This document shows, one piece after another, positions 8,097 through 15,907 of a DNA stretch of 64,000 nucleotides (position 1 is its first letter; every line of letters starts with the position of its first letter). Below the pieces are notes generated by a model. That model was given only the letters and a program-made list of their open reading frames with translations. It was not told the DNA's origin and ran no database searches. Made by a program: the position numbers and the translations under genes. Source of the stretch: Rubrobacter xylanophilus DSM 9941 (GTDB lineage: Bacteria; Actinomycetota; Rubrobacteria; Rubrobacterales; Rubrobacteraceae); assembly GCF_000014185.1 (NCBI RefSeq), contig NC_008148.1, positions 124,001-188,000 on the forward strand. Reading direction: 5' to 3'.

Positions 8097-8989
8097 TCTG
8101 CCACCAGCAGCACGACGCCCACCCAGAAGATGTTCAGGAGCGCGAGCGGGATGCCGAGCTTCCACCACCACGCGAGCACCTGCGCCTCGCGCAGCCGCGG
8201 CACGTACCGCCCGGCGAGCAGCATGGCGGCGGCCACGGCGAGCGTCTTTATGGCGCTCCACGCCCAGGGCGGCAGCGCGGGGCCGAGCCACCCGCCCAGG
8301 TAGAAGACCGTCACCGCCGCCGAGAGCGCGACCACCAGCACCATGCGCCCCAGGCGCATCACCGCCAGCCGCGCCCCGGCGTACTCGGCCTCGACCCCGC
8401 CCGCGAGCTCGCCGGGGGCGGTGGGCAGGTCGAAGGGCGGCAGGAAGGCCAGGCACATCGCCGCCAGAAAGAACACGGCGAAGCCCACCGGCTGGTAGAG
8501 GGCGTTCGGGAGGGCGGCCTGCGACGCCACGACCTCGGTGTTCCTGAGCGATTCGGCGCGCATGGCGATGGCGGCTATGGCCATGACGATGGGCATGGAG
8601 TAGCCGAGGAGCTGCCCGAGGAAGCGCCAGCCGGCGACCATCGCGTAGGCGGCGTCCGGGCCCCACCCGGCCATGAGGAGCGCGACCATCACGTAGGCCA
8701 GCGCCGCGTTCACGAAGAGCGCGCCCGTGGCGAGGTCGGCGACGACGAGGCGCGGGCTGAGGGGCAGCACGGCGGCGGCGAGCACCGCCGAGACGAGCAG
8801 CAGCAGCGGGGCGGCCTCGAAGAGGACGCGGTCGGGCCTGCGCGGGACGACGGACTCGCGCCCGAGGAGAGCCGCCGCCGAGACCGCCGGGCCGGCGGGC
8901 CGCAGCCGCCCGGTCGCCGACCACCCCTCGAGCACTGCGACGAGGTAGGCGCCGGCCAGCAGCGCGGCAAGCACCGCGAGCGCGCTCAC
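8093..8989 (-). CDS. nuoH: Complex I-like membrane subunit H, shortened N-terminal half
   Basis: 298 residues against about 325 or more for typical NuoH. The C-terminal half is recognisable: [23 protein letters not shown] followed by [18 protein letters not shown] and FYLGGWLGP correspond to the PFDLPEAE-ELV-G-EY-G block and the late helices of NuoH. The N-terminal half is divergent: the usual GPN-VGP and DG-K-KE loop that meets the quinone cavity is replaced by [20 protein letters not shown] and neighbouring residues. The GTG start overlaps the stop of the BD fusion gene by four bases. The E-channel glutamates around VEAEY are kept, while the quinone-facing loop looks remodelled. Confidence 0.9.
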   Translation of the reverse strand: MSALAVLAALLAGAYLVAVLEGWSATGRLRPAGPAVSAAALLGRESVVPRRPDRVLFEAAPLLLLVSAVLAAAVLPLSPRLVVADLATGALFVNAALAYVMVALLMAGWGPDAAYAMVAGWRFLGQLLGYSMPIVMAIAAIAMRAESLRNTEVVASQAALPNALYQPVGFAVFFLAAMCLAFLPPFDLPTAPGELAGGVEAEYAGARLAVMRLGRMVLVVALSAAVTVFYLGGWLGPALPPWAWSAIKTLAVAAAMLLAGRYVPRLREAQVLAWWWKLGIPLALLNIFWVGVVLLVAE

Positions 8990-10608
8990 CGCGCCGTCTC
9001 CCACGGCGAGAGGTCCAGCGAGGCCACCCCCACGAGCGCGTCGGCCAGCTCCCGCTGCTCGGCCACCCGGCCGACGAGGGCCAGGTGCCGCGCCGAGGGG
9101 CCCTCCAGCTCCGCGGAGACCACCTCCCCGTCGGAGAGCGCAACCCGCAGCGTCGCCGTTCCGCGCGGCGTCTCGACGGTCGCGGCTCCCGCTCCCGAGG
9201 CGCCGGTGGCGGCGCGGGGGGCGGGGATGTCCAGAGAGCCCGCTGCGGCCGCGAGCCCGAGGCTCTCTTCGATCTCCGCGAGGCGAACCCGCAGGCGGGC
9301 GAGGGCGTCGCCTCCCTCGCGGACGACCGGCTCGAAGCCCAGGGCGCGGTACGCTCCTTCGCCGCAGCGGGCGTCGGTGCGGACGCCCGCTGCGCGCGCC
9401 ACGGGGCCGGAGGCCCCCGTCCCTCCCGGGAGCGCCCCGATGCCCTCCAGCCGGCGGGCGAGCAGCGGCGTCCGCTCGATTCGCCGGGCGAGGCTCCGGG
9501 CCGCCGCCCGCAGCCCTGGCATCCCGGCGGGCTCCGCGCGCAGCACGGCGAGCTGCAGCTCCGCGGCGCGCCGGGCGAGCCAGCGGTGGCCGATCAGGTA
9601 CGCGAACCCGGAGAGCCAGCCCAGGTGGCTCGCGGCCCGCTCGCGCTCCAGCGCGCCGGCCCGCGCGCGGACCGTCCGCTCGTCGGCCCCGGCCCCCGCC
9701 GCGTCCTCCACGGCGCGCAGGGCCAGCACGCGGTAAGACGCCGGAGAGAGCGGGTCGATCCCGGCGAGCCGCTCGGCGAGGGCGTCCGCCGGCCCGGTCA
9801 GGGGCCCGGGCGAGGCCCACCCGCAGGCGGAGGGGCTCGCCTCCGCTACCGTGTCCCCGTCCAGCGTCAGCTTCAAGAAGAGACCCCCGGGCAGCCCGGG
9901 GAAGAGGGGGCCGAAGGGCGCCTCGACCCACTCCATCGGCAGCCCGTCCGAGCTGCGCGGCAGGTCCTTCGTCATCTCCACCATGGACATGAACCCCATC
10001 CCGCCGTGGCCGTGCCCGCCGTGGCCGTGGTCCCCGTTTGCGCCGCCGTGATCGCCGCCGTGGTGCGGGCCGGAGCCCCCGTCCGCTGCTTCCCGGCTCA
10101 CCAGCTCCATCCCGCACTTCGGGCATGCGCCGGGTTCGTCCTGGACGACCTCGGGGTGCATGGGGCAGGCGTACTCTGTTCTCGCGCGCAGCATCTCCGG
10201 CTCGAAGCCAGCCGCCCCCGGCGCGAAGGCTCCCCGGGCGAAGGCCGTGCGGAGGCGCGCCACGCCCTCCTCCAGCTCCTCCTGCGAGAGCCCCACGGAG
10301 ACGTCCGCCCCCGGGAGCGGCGAGAGGTCGCCGGCGCCCGCGGCGAGCACCGCACGCGGGCGCATCATCTGGGCGTAGACGACCGCCGCCGCCCTCCTCA
10401 GGGCTGCCGGCAGCTCCCCGACGACCAGCAGGACGCTCGCGTGGCGCGGGACGCCGGTCATCCCGAGCCCGGCGGCCTCGACGTCGAGGCCGCGGGCGCG
10501 CGCGACCTCGGCGCCGGGGACGACGAAAGCGCGGAGATCCCTCGCCATCGCGGCGGCGAAGAGCCGCCGCAGCCCGGCCGGGCTTCCCTGTCGGGCGCCG
10601 GAGATCAC
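8986..10608 (-). CDS. NuoB-like / heavy-metal-binding domain / NuoD-like fusion protein
   Basis: 540 residues, with a GTG start overlapping the nuoA stop. Residues 1-128 resemble Nuo[14 protein letters not shown] (54-66) and [18 protein letters not shown] (77-94) match the PR-AD-VAGT and YDQM-P-WVI-GAC blocks. All four cluster-N2 cysteines are missing: GAG stands at 91-93, and GLSQEE follows DVSV where GCPPRPE is expected. Residues 146-170 are a CopA/CusB-type heavy-metal-binding domain (C148, H151, C162, C165). Residues 181-212 hold seven His and four Met. Residues 227-540 are NuoD-like: [20 protein letters not shown] (321-340), [12 protein letters not shown] (398-409), a GD-R-VR-E-ES block (432-450) and a final SLDL. 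The quinone-site GPQHP-THG is degraded to GPLFPGLPG. It probably caps the membrane arm as a non-redox, metal-binding peripheral subunit; the function is inference. Confidence 0.88.
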   Translation of the reverse strand: MISGARQGSPAGLRRLFAAAMARDLRAFVVPGAEVARARGLDVEAAGLGMTGVPRHASVLLVVGELPAALRRAAAVVYAQMMRPRAVLAAGAGDLSPLPGADVSVGLSQEELEEGVARLRTAFARGAFAPGAAGFEPEMLRARTEYACPMHPEVVQDEPGACPKCGMELVSREAADGGSGPHHGGDHGGANGDHGHGGHGHGGMGFMSMVEMTKDLPRSSDGLPMEWVEAPFGPLFPGLPGGLFLKLTLDGDTVAEASPSACGWASPGPLTGPADALAERLAGIDPLSPASYRVLALRAVEDAAGAGADERTVRARAGALERERAASHLGWLSGFAYLIGHRWLARRAAELQLAVLRAEPAGMPGLRAAARSLARRIERTPLLARRLEGIGALPGGTGASGPVARAAGVRTDARCGEGAYRALGFEPVVREGGDALARLRVRLAEIEESLGLAAAAGSLDIPAPRAATGASGAGAATVETPRGTATLRVALSDGEVVSAELEGPSARHLALVGRVAEQRELADALVGVASLDLSPWETAR

Positions 10609-10967
10609 TGGCGCTTCAGGGCTCCCTGGCTCCAGCCGTAGAGCAGGCCCAGGAACAGGATCGCCAGGAAGACCCCCATGTCGAGCAGGGCGACGAGGCC
10701 CTCCTGCCTGTACACCACGGCCCAGGGGTACATGTAGGCCATCTCCATGTCGAAGGCCAGGAAGAGCAGGGCGTACCCGTAGTAGCGGACGTGGTAGCGC
10801 GCCCACACCGGCTCCCGCGACAGCTCCCCCGCTGTTGCGGGCACGTCCTTCCCCGGCTCCCGGCGGGCTCCGCCCAGGGACCGGGCGATCCCGTACACGC
10901 TCAGCGCCAGCCCGGCCGTCCCCGCGGCCAGGGCCAGCAGCAGCGCGTACTGCCCCAGCGCGCTCAT
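10605..10967 (-). CDS. nuoA: Complex I-like membrane subunit A
   Basis: 120 residues with three predicted helices, as in NuoA. The family signature is visible in helix 2: [20 protein letters not shown] followed by WA, which corresponds to the F-DVE--FL-PWA block with its membrane glutamate. The loop between helices 1 and 2 is charged. The ATG overlaps the stop of copZ by four bases (ATGA), so the first gene of the complex I-like block is translationally coupled to a copper chaperone. The stop overlaps the GTG of the BD fusion. The fold assignment is firm; the partner complex is atypical. Confidence 0.9.
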   Translation of the reverse strand: MSALGQYALLLALAAGTAGLALSVYGIARSLGGARREPGKDVPATAGELSREPVWARYHVRYYGYALLFLAFDMEMAYMYPWAVVYRQEGLVALLDMGVFLAILFLGLLYGWSQGALKRQ

Positions 10968-11176
10968 CCGGCCTCGACGGTGTAGCCGGCCTCCTCTATG
11001 GCGGCGCGTATCTGCCGCTCGTCCACCCGCTCCTCGTCGTAGACGACCTCGACGGCCTTGGTCTGCGGGTCGGCGCTGGCCTCCGCGACGGGCAGCCTGC
11101 CGAGCTCGCCCTCGATGGCGGCCTTGCAGTGGCCGCAGCTCATGTCCGGCACGCGCAGCGTGATCCTCTTCTCCAT
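10964..11176 (-). CDS. copZ: Copper chaperone with HMA domain
   Basis: 70 residues, a single heavy-metal-associated domain of the CopZ/Atx1 kind. The metal site is DMSCGHC (C14 and C17), followed by the usual beta-alpha-beta-beta-alpha-beta pattern ending EEAGYTVE. CopZ proteins carry Cu(I) in the cytoplasm to CopA and to the repressor CsoR. It follows csoR with a ten-base gap and is fused by a four-base overlap to nuoA. This makes it a plausible copper donor for the metal-binding domain of the BD fusion as well; that last point is inference. Confidence 0.95.
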   Translation of the reverse strand: MEKRITLRVPDMSCGHCKAAIEGELGRLPVAEASADPQTKAVEVVYDEERVDERQIRAAIEEAGYTVEAG

Positions 11177-11186
11177 GGTCTGCAGT

Positions 11187-11513
11187 TCACCTCCTGTCCA
11201 GCTTCAGGAACCGCTCTACGGCGGCGGTCAGCTCCTCGATCTTCCTGTCGGCCTGCTCCCCGTCCTCTATTGCCGCCCGCACGCAGTGCTCCATGTGGTC
11301 CTTGAGCACCAGCGCGGCCACCCTCTCCGAGGCGGCGATGAGGCTGGAGATCTGGGTGATGATGTCTATGCAGTACTCCTCGCGCTCGACCATCCCCTGC
11401 ACGCCCCGCACCTGGCCCTCGATCCGGCGCAGCCGCAGCAGCAGATTCTCCTTGTGGTCCGCCTTTATATACCCGTGGGCCTGCCCCTGCCGCACGCCGC
11501 CCTCCTCTCTCAT
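11187..11513 (-). CDS. csoR: CsoR-type copper-sensing repressor
   Basis: 108 residues, all-alpha CsoR/RcnR fold. The Cu(I) ligand triad of CsoR is present: C48 (YCIDI) and H73 with C77 (DHMEHC). The first helix has LLLRLRRIEGQVRG, the family's most conserved stretch. An N-terminal extension of about 15 residues precedes it. CsoR binds operator DNA when copper is low and releases it on binding Cu(I). The gene sits one base after copA and before copZ, so it probably controls its own operon. A GC-rich candidate operator lies in the promoter upstream of copA (13802-13830). Confidence 0.95.
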   Translation of the reverse strand: MREEGGVRQGQAHGYIKADHKENLLLRLRRIEGQVRGVQGMVEREEYCIDIITQISSLIAASERVAALVLKDHMEHCVRAAIEDGEQADRKIEELTAAVERFLKLDRR

Positions 11514-11514
11514 C

Positions 11515-13770
11515 CTAGAGCCTCACCCGCCGGAGCCTGAGCGCGTTGCTCACCACCGTCACCGACGAGAGCGCCATCGCCGCCGCTGCGAGCGCCGGGT
11601 TGAGGAACCCGTACTCGCCCAGGATGGGGCGCAGCGCCTCCGGCACCGTGCCGCCGGAGAAGAGGGGGTAGAGCGCGCCCGCCGCTACCGGGATGAGGGC
11701 CACGTTGTAGGCGAAGGCCCAGAAGAGGTTCTGGCGGATGTTCCTGATGGTGGCCTTGGAGAGCTTTATAGCCCGCGCCACACCCCGTACGTCGCCCCCG
11801 ACGAGGGTTATGTCCGCGGCCTCCATCGCCACGTCCGTACCGGTGCCTATGGCGATGCCGACGTCTGCCTGCGCGAGCGCCGGGGCGTCGTTGATGCCGT
11901 CGCCCACCATGGCGACCTTTCTGCCCTCCTCCTGCAGCTCCCTGACCTTGCCCGCCTTGTCCTGGGGCATCACCCCGGCGAGCACCCGGTCTATGCCGAG
12001 CCTTCCGGCCACGGCCTCCGCCGCGAAGCGGTTGTCGCCGGTCATCATCACGACCTCGAGCCCCATGCGGTGGAGCAGCTCCACGGCCTCTTCGGCCTCC
12101 TCCCTTATGGTGTCGGCGACGGCCAGAAGCCCGGCCGGCTCGCCGTCGACCGCCACGAGGATGGGGGTCTTGCCCTCGCGGGAGAGGGCCTCGGCGCGCG
12201 GCGCGAGCCCGTCCTCCTGCACCCCGCTCTCCCGCATGAGGCTGCGGCTCCCGACGAGCACCGTCCGGCCCTCGACGGTGGCCCGCACGCCGAGCCCGGT
12301 GGGGGCCTCGAAGTCCTCGGGGGAGGGGAGGGCGAGGCCGCGCTCCCTCGCGCCGGCCACCACCGCCTCGCCCAGAGGGTGCTCGCTGGCGCTCTCGGCG
12401 GCCGCGGCGAGCCGCAAAAGCTCCTCCCCGGCGAGCCCGCCGGCGGGGACCACGTCGGTGAGGCGCGGCTCGCCCTTGGTGAGGGTGCCGGTCTTGTCCA
12501 GCACGACGGTCGTGGTCCTGTGCGCCTCCTCCAGCGCCTCGCCGCCCTTTATGAGGATGCCGCGCTCGGCGCCCCTGCCGGTGCCGACCATTATGGAGGT
12601 GGGGGTCGCGAGCCCCATGGCGCACGGGCAGGCGATGATGAGCACCGCGACCATGTTGAGCAGGGCGTGGGTGAACGCCGGCTCGGGCCCGAAGGCCCAC
12701 CAGATGAGGAAGGTGAGCCCCGCGACGACCATCACGACGGGGACGAAGACGCCGCTGATCCTGTCGGCGAGCCGCTGGATGGGGGCCTTGGAACCCTGCG
12801 CCTCCTCGACCAGGCGCACGATCCGGGCGAGCGCCGTGTCCCTGCCGACCCTGGTGGCCCGCAAGCGGAAGGAGCCGGTGCGGTTGATGGTGCCCCCGAT
12901 GACCTCGTCCCCCGGACCCTTCTCCGCCGGTACGCTCTCCCCCGTGATCATGGCCTCGTCCACCGCGGAGCGGCCCGCGATCACCACGCCGTCCACCGGC
13001 ACCTTCTCCCCCGGCCTGACCACCACGGTGTCCCCGACCGCGACCTCCTCTACGGGGATGTCGGCTTCCTCCCCGCCGCGCACCACGCGGGCGGTCCGGG
13101 CCTGCATCCCGGCGAGCTTCTTTATGGCCTCGCTCGTCCTCCCCCGCGCCCGCGCCTCGAGCAGCCTGCCCAGGAGGACGAGCGTTATGATGATCGCCGA
13201 GGTGTCGAAGTACACCCCGGCCCGCCCCGCGAACAGGCCCGGCGCGAGCGTCGCCGCGAGGCTGTAGAGGTAGGCCGCGCTGGTGCCCAGCGCGACCAGC
13301 GTGTTCATGTTGGCCTGGCCGTGCCTCAGGGCGCTCCAGGCCCCCCGGTAGAACCGCCGCCCGGCCCAGAACTGCACCGGCGTCGCCAGAGCGAGCAGCA
13401 CGAGGTTGAGAACCCCCATGGGTACCGGCGGCGCGAGGCCGAGCATGTGCGGCAGGCTCCCGAGCACGATGAGCGCCGTGAACGCCCCGGCCACGAGAAG
13501 ATCCCGCCTCAGCCCCCGGTACTCCCGTTCCCTCCCCTCCCCGGTATCCTCCTCAAGGGCCACCCCGTACCCGGCCTTCTCCACGGCCCGCCGCAGCTCC
13601 TCCATCCCCGCCTCGGGACCGTGCTCCACCGTGGCCCGCTCGGTCGCCAGGTTGACGTTCGCCTCCACCACGCCCGGCACCCGCCCGAGCGCCTTCTGCA
13701 CCCGGCTCGCGCAGGCCGCGCAGCTCATGCCGGTCACCCGGAAAGACGTCCTTCTCGCGCCCTCGCCCAT
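11515..13770 (-). CDS. copA: Copper-exporting P1B-type ATPase
   Basis: 751 residues. One N-terminal HMA domain has the metal site GMSCAAC. Then come about eight membrane helices with the CPC transport motif ([12 protein letters not shown]), the TGES actuator motif ([11 protein letters not shown]), the phosphorylation site DKTGTLTKG, the nucleotide-domain HP (SEHPLGEAV), and the hinge [16 protein letters not shown]. The CPC motif and the first HMA point to Cu(I) export. I chose the ATG at 13770 because AGGAGG lies five bases upstream; an in-frame start 60 bases earlier would run into the promoter. It is the first gene of the long minus-strand copper/complex-I-like operon. Confidence 0.96.
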   Translation of the reverse strand: MGEGARRTSFRVTGMSCAACASRVQKALGRVPGVVEANVNLATERATVEHGPEAGMEELRRAVEKAGYGVALEEDTGEGREREYRGLRRDLLVAGAFTALIVLGSLPHMLGLAPPVPMGVLNLVLLALATPVQFWAGRRFYRGAWSALRHGQANMNTLVALGTSAAYLYSLAATLAPGLFAGRAGVYFDTSAIIITLVLLGRLLEARARGRTSEAIKKLAGMQARTARVVRGGEEADIPVEEVAVGDTVVVRPGEKVPVDGVVIAGRSAVDEAMITGESVPAEKGPGDEVIGGTINRTGSFRLRATRVGRDTALARIVRLVEEAQGSKAPIQRLADRISGVFVPVVMVVAGLTFLIWWAFGPEPAFTHALLNMVAVLIIACPCAMGLATPTSIMVGTGRGAERGILIKGGEALEEAHRTTTVVLDKTGTLTKGEPRLTDVVPAGGLAGEELLRLAAAAESASEHPLGEAVVAGARERGLALPSPEDFEAPTGLGVRATVEGRTVLVGSRSLMRESGVQEDGLAPRAEALSREGKTPILVAVDGEPAGLLAVADTIREEAEEAVELLHRMGLEVVMMTGDNRFAAEAVAGRLGIDRVLAGVMPQDKAGKVRELQEEGRKVAMVGDGINDAPALAQADVGIAIGTGTDVAMEAADITLVGGDVRGVARAIKLSKATIRNIRQNLFWAFAYNVALIPVAAGALYPLFSGGTVPEALRPILGEYGFLNPALAAAAMALSSVTVVSNALRLRRVRL

Positions 13771-13801
13771 GGAAGCCTCCTGCCTCGCCGAAGTCGGTCC
13801 C

Positions 13802-13830
13802 AATATACTATACCCCCCTATCCTATACAA
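13802..13830 (-). promoter_or_regulatory. copA operon promoter with candidate CsoR operator
   Basis: On the minus strand a -35 TTGTAT (13825-13830) and a -10 TATATT (13802-13807) are separated by exactly 17 bases. The spacer contains a run of six G flanked by ATAG and GTATAG, a pseudo-dyad like the G-tract operators of CsoR proteins. Repressor binding there would block RNA polymerase. The ATG of copA lies 32 bases downstream of the -10. No other strong promoter is obvious between copA and the DUF305 gene. Promoter hexamers are seen; CsoR binding is inferred. Confidence 0.6.
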
Positions 13831-13863
13831 GAGGGCGGAGGAAACGGTGCCCGGCCGGGGCGG

Positions 13864-14097
13864 CTACTTCTTGGTATCGCGGAGGATCTCGAAGATCTCC
13901 CGGATGAGGGCTTCCCGTTTGGCGGGCGGGAGATCGCGGGGGTGTATGGTCTGTTTGTCGGACTGCAAATTGCGGAGGGTGGCCTCTTCGGCCAGGTACT
14001 GGTCTATGAGTCGGACGACGGCGTCCACCTTCTCGCGGGGGAGGCCGTCACCGCCGCGGGTCAGTCTGCTCCACATGGCCCAGATCCCTTCCATCAT
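13864..14097 (-). CDS. Small charged hypothetical protein
   Basis: 77 residues, no recognised family. It is rich in charged residues and predicted to be mostly helical (EKVDAVVRLIDQYLAEEATL, then KREALIREIFEIL). No cysteine, signal or membrane segment is seen. It begins with two consecutive ATG codons inside the last 50 bases of the metallophosphoesterase gene, in another frame. A good -10 (TATAAT) lies about 16 bases upstream, but there is no clear ribosome site. Coding bias and amino-acid composition look real. It ends 33 bases before the copA promoter region. Confidence 0.55.
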   Translation of the reverse strand: MMEGIWAMWSRLTRGGDGLPREKVDAVVRLIDQYLAEEATLRNLQSDKQTIHPRDLPPAKREALIREIFEILRDTKK

Positions 14098-14983
14098 CTT
14101 GCATCGAGCCCAGATTATACCGCCCGGTTCTCTGGGGGCGAGGGAAGAGCCTTTCGGTGGAGGGGAGGAAGTCCTTTGCGGTGTTGTTCCAGGTGTAGGT
14201 GACGATCCGGAGGCTCTCCTCCCCGATATCCACGAGGTTGAAGCTGGAGGAGCGGCCCGGGCGCACCCGGTTGGAGATCGTGCCCGCGGTGGAGATGACC
14301 AGCCCGGGGGAGGTGCGCTCCGTGGCGTGGATCGCCTCCTGGTGGTCGTGGCCGCAGAGGATCAGCTCGGTCCCGAGCGCGGCGAGGGTCTCGAGCGCCC
14401 AGCCGGTGTTGGAGAGGCCGTGGCGGCCGGAGAGCTGGCCCTTTATGGGGTTGTGGTGGATCATGACGATCCTGGCGGCCCCGGGAGGGGCCTGCTCGAA
14501 CCGCCGGCGCACGCGCTCCACGTCCTGCCGGCGGACGTGCCCGATCACGCCGAGGTCCCTCAGGCGCCGGGTGAGGGAGCCGCGGCTGATGCCGTGCGCG
14601 GTGTTGAGCCCGGCGATGACGGCGCCGGGCACCTCGAGGAAGGGGTTGAGCTCCTCGCAGATGTGGCGCCGGTAGCGGGAGTACTTGAACTCGTGGGCCT
14701 TGCGGCGGAAGAGGCCGGCGAGACCTAAGTTGCGGGCCACCGCGCCCAGCCAGCGGATGTCGTGGTTGCCCGGCACGACGATGCATGGGGCGGTCCTCTC
14801 CAGCTCCCGCAGGTAGGAGCTGGCCTGCTCGAACTCGCGGTTGGCGCAGCGCTGGGTCAGGTCGCCGGAGACGGCCACCGCCGCGGGACGCATCCCTGAC
14901 AGAAGGGCCCTCAGGGCCTCGAGCCGCTCGTAGACGGCGGGCTTGCCGAAGTGCAGGTCCGAGATATGGACGATCCGGGTCAC
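14048..14983 (-). CDS. Calcineurin-like metallophosphoesterase
   Basis: 311 residues. All five metallophosphoesterase blocks are present: DLH near the N-terminus (HISDLHFGKP, about residues 6-15), VSGDLTQ, GNHD (VVPGNHDIRWLG), a lone His in IHHNPIKG, and GHDHQEA. These bind two metal ions and catalyse phosphoester hydrolysis, often of cyclic nucleotides or phosphodiesters in the Icc/CpdA-like group. There is no signal peptide, so it is cytoplasmic. The last 25 residues lie over the start of the downstream small gene and may not be conserved. The substrate is unknown. Confidence 0.92.
   Translation of the reverse strand: MTRIVHISDLHFGKPAVYERLEALRALLSGMRPAAVAVSGDLTQRCANREFEQASSYLRELERTAPCIVVPGNHDIRWLGAVARNLGLAGLFRRKAHEFKYSRYRRHICEELNPFLEVPGAVIAGLNTAHGISRGSLTRRLRDLGVIGHVRRQDVERVRRRFEQAPPGAARIVMIHHNPIKGQLSGRHGLSNTGWALETLAALGTELILCGHDHQEAIHATERTSPGLVISTAGTISNRVRPGRSSSFNLVDIGEESLRIVTYTWNNTAKDFLPSTERLFPRPQRTGRYNLGSMQDDGRDLGHVEQTDPRR
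14114..14119 (-). promoter_or_regulatory. Candidate -10 element for the 77-residue gene
   Basis: The minus strand reads TATAAT here, inside the 3' end of the metallophosphoesterase gene. The expected start point is about seven bases downstream, leaving a leader of about ten bases before the ATG at 14097. No convincing -35 is visible. Confidence 0.4.
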
Positions 14984-15025
14984 AGGCAGGGAGTTTACCC
15001 GAAGCCTCCGCGCCGGTGAACCCCC

Positions 15026-15823
15026 TCAGAGAGACCGCAGAAGCTCGCCGAGCGCCGCGTTGAAGCCCTCCGGGTTCTCCAGGTTGGAGAGGTGCCCCGC
15101 CCGGGGGAGCACCACGTGTCGGGAGTGCGGGATCTTTTTCGCCATCTCGCCCATCGTCTCCGGGGTGGAGATCGCGTCTTCCTCCCCCCCGATGACCAGG
15201 GTGGGGACCCGGATGCTCTCCAGCAGCGGGGTGGAGTCGGGCCGGTCGCGCATCGCGCCCAGCGCGGCCACCACGCCGCCCGGGGTGCTCTCCAGGATCA
15301 TGCCCTTCACCCGCTCCACCACCTCCGGGCGCTCCTCCAGCGTCCGCTCGCAGAGCAGGCGCCGCGGCTGCGTCTGCGCCAGCACGCCCACCCCCTCCTC
15401 GGCGACGCGCCGGGCCAGCTCCCGGCGGCTCTCCTTCATCTCCTCGGTGTCCGGGTCGGGCCGGGTGTCGGCGAGCACGAGGGCCGCTATTCGCTCGGGG
15501 AAGAGCCTGAGGCACTCGAAGGCCACGTACCCGCCCATGGAGAGGCCGCCGAGCACCACCCGCTCCAGCTCCAGCCGGTCCAGCAGCGAGCGCACCTCCT
15601 CGGCGTAGTAGCGGACGTCGGGCTGCGCCGGGGTGCGGGGGGCGCGCCCGAACCCCGGGTAGTCGGGGGTTATCACCCGGCGCTCGCCGGCGAGCGCCGC
15701 GACCTGCGGCTCCCACATCCTCCCGTTCAGCGGGAAGGCGTGCAGGAGGATCACCGGGTCTTCCGCTCCCGCGCCCATCTCTCTGTAAGACATCGTTACG
15801 CCGGGGTTGCTGCGTTCCGACAC
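15026..15823 (-). CDS. Alpha/beta hydrolase
   Basis: 265 residues of the 3-oxoadipate enol-lactonase/esterase type. The oxyanion region is LLHAFPLNGRMW, the nucleophile is the serine in GLSMGGYVA, the acid is likely in GGEEDAISTP, and the catalytic His is in AGHLSNLENP. A cap region lies between the nucleophile and the acid. The start is a GTG with GAGGAGGG upstream. It is a single cytoplasmic gene between the metallophosphoesterase and the MocR regulator. The substrate cannot be told from the sequence. Confidence 0.9.
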   Translation of the reverse strand: MSERSNPGVTMSYREMGAGAEDPVILLHAFPLNGRMWEPQVAALAGERRVITPDYPGFGRAPRTPAQPDVRYYAEEVRSLLDRLELERVVLGGLSMGGYVAFECLRLFPERIAALVLADTRPDPDTEEMKESRRELARRVAEEGVGVLAQTQPRRLLCERTLEERPEVVERVKGMILESTPGGVVAALGAMRDRPDSTPLLESIRVPTLVIGGEEDAISTPETMGEMAKKIPHSRHVVLPRAGHLSNLENPEGFNAALGELLRSL

Positions 15824-15907
15824 GGCTCCATCCCTCCTCGTGGCTTCTCAGTCAGATTAAGTACCCATTGCGTGAGAACTGAACGCCGGGGGCTCCGCTG
15901 CCGCCCG

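Noticed and set aside
10605-10967. Reading the nuo block as ordinary respiratory complex I
   Set aside because: nuoC, E, F, G and I are absent, NuoB cysteines are lost, and the block is coupled to copZ.
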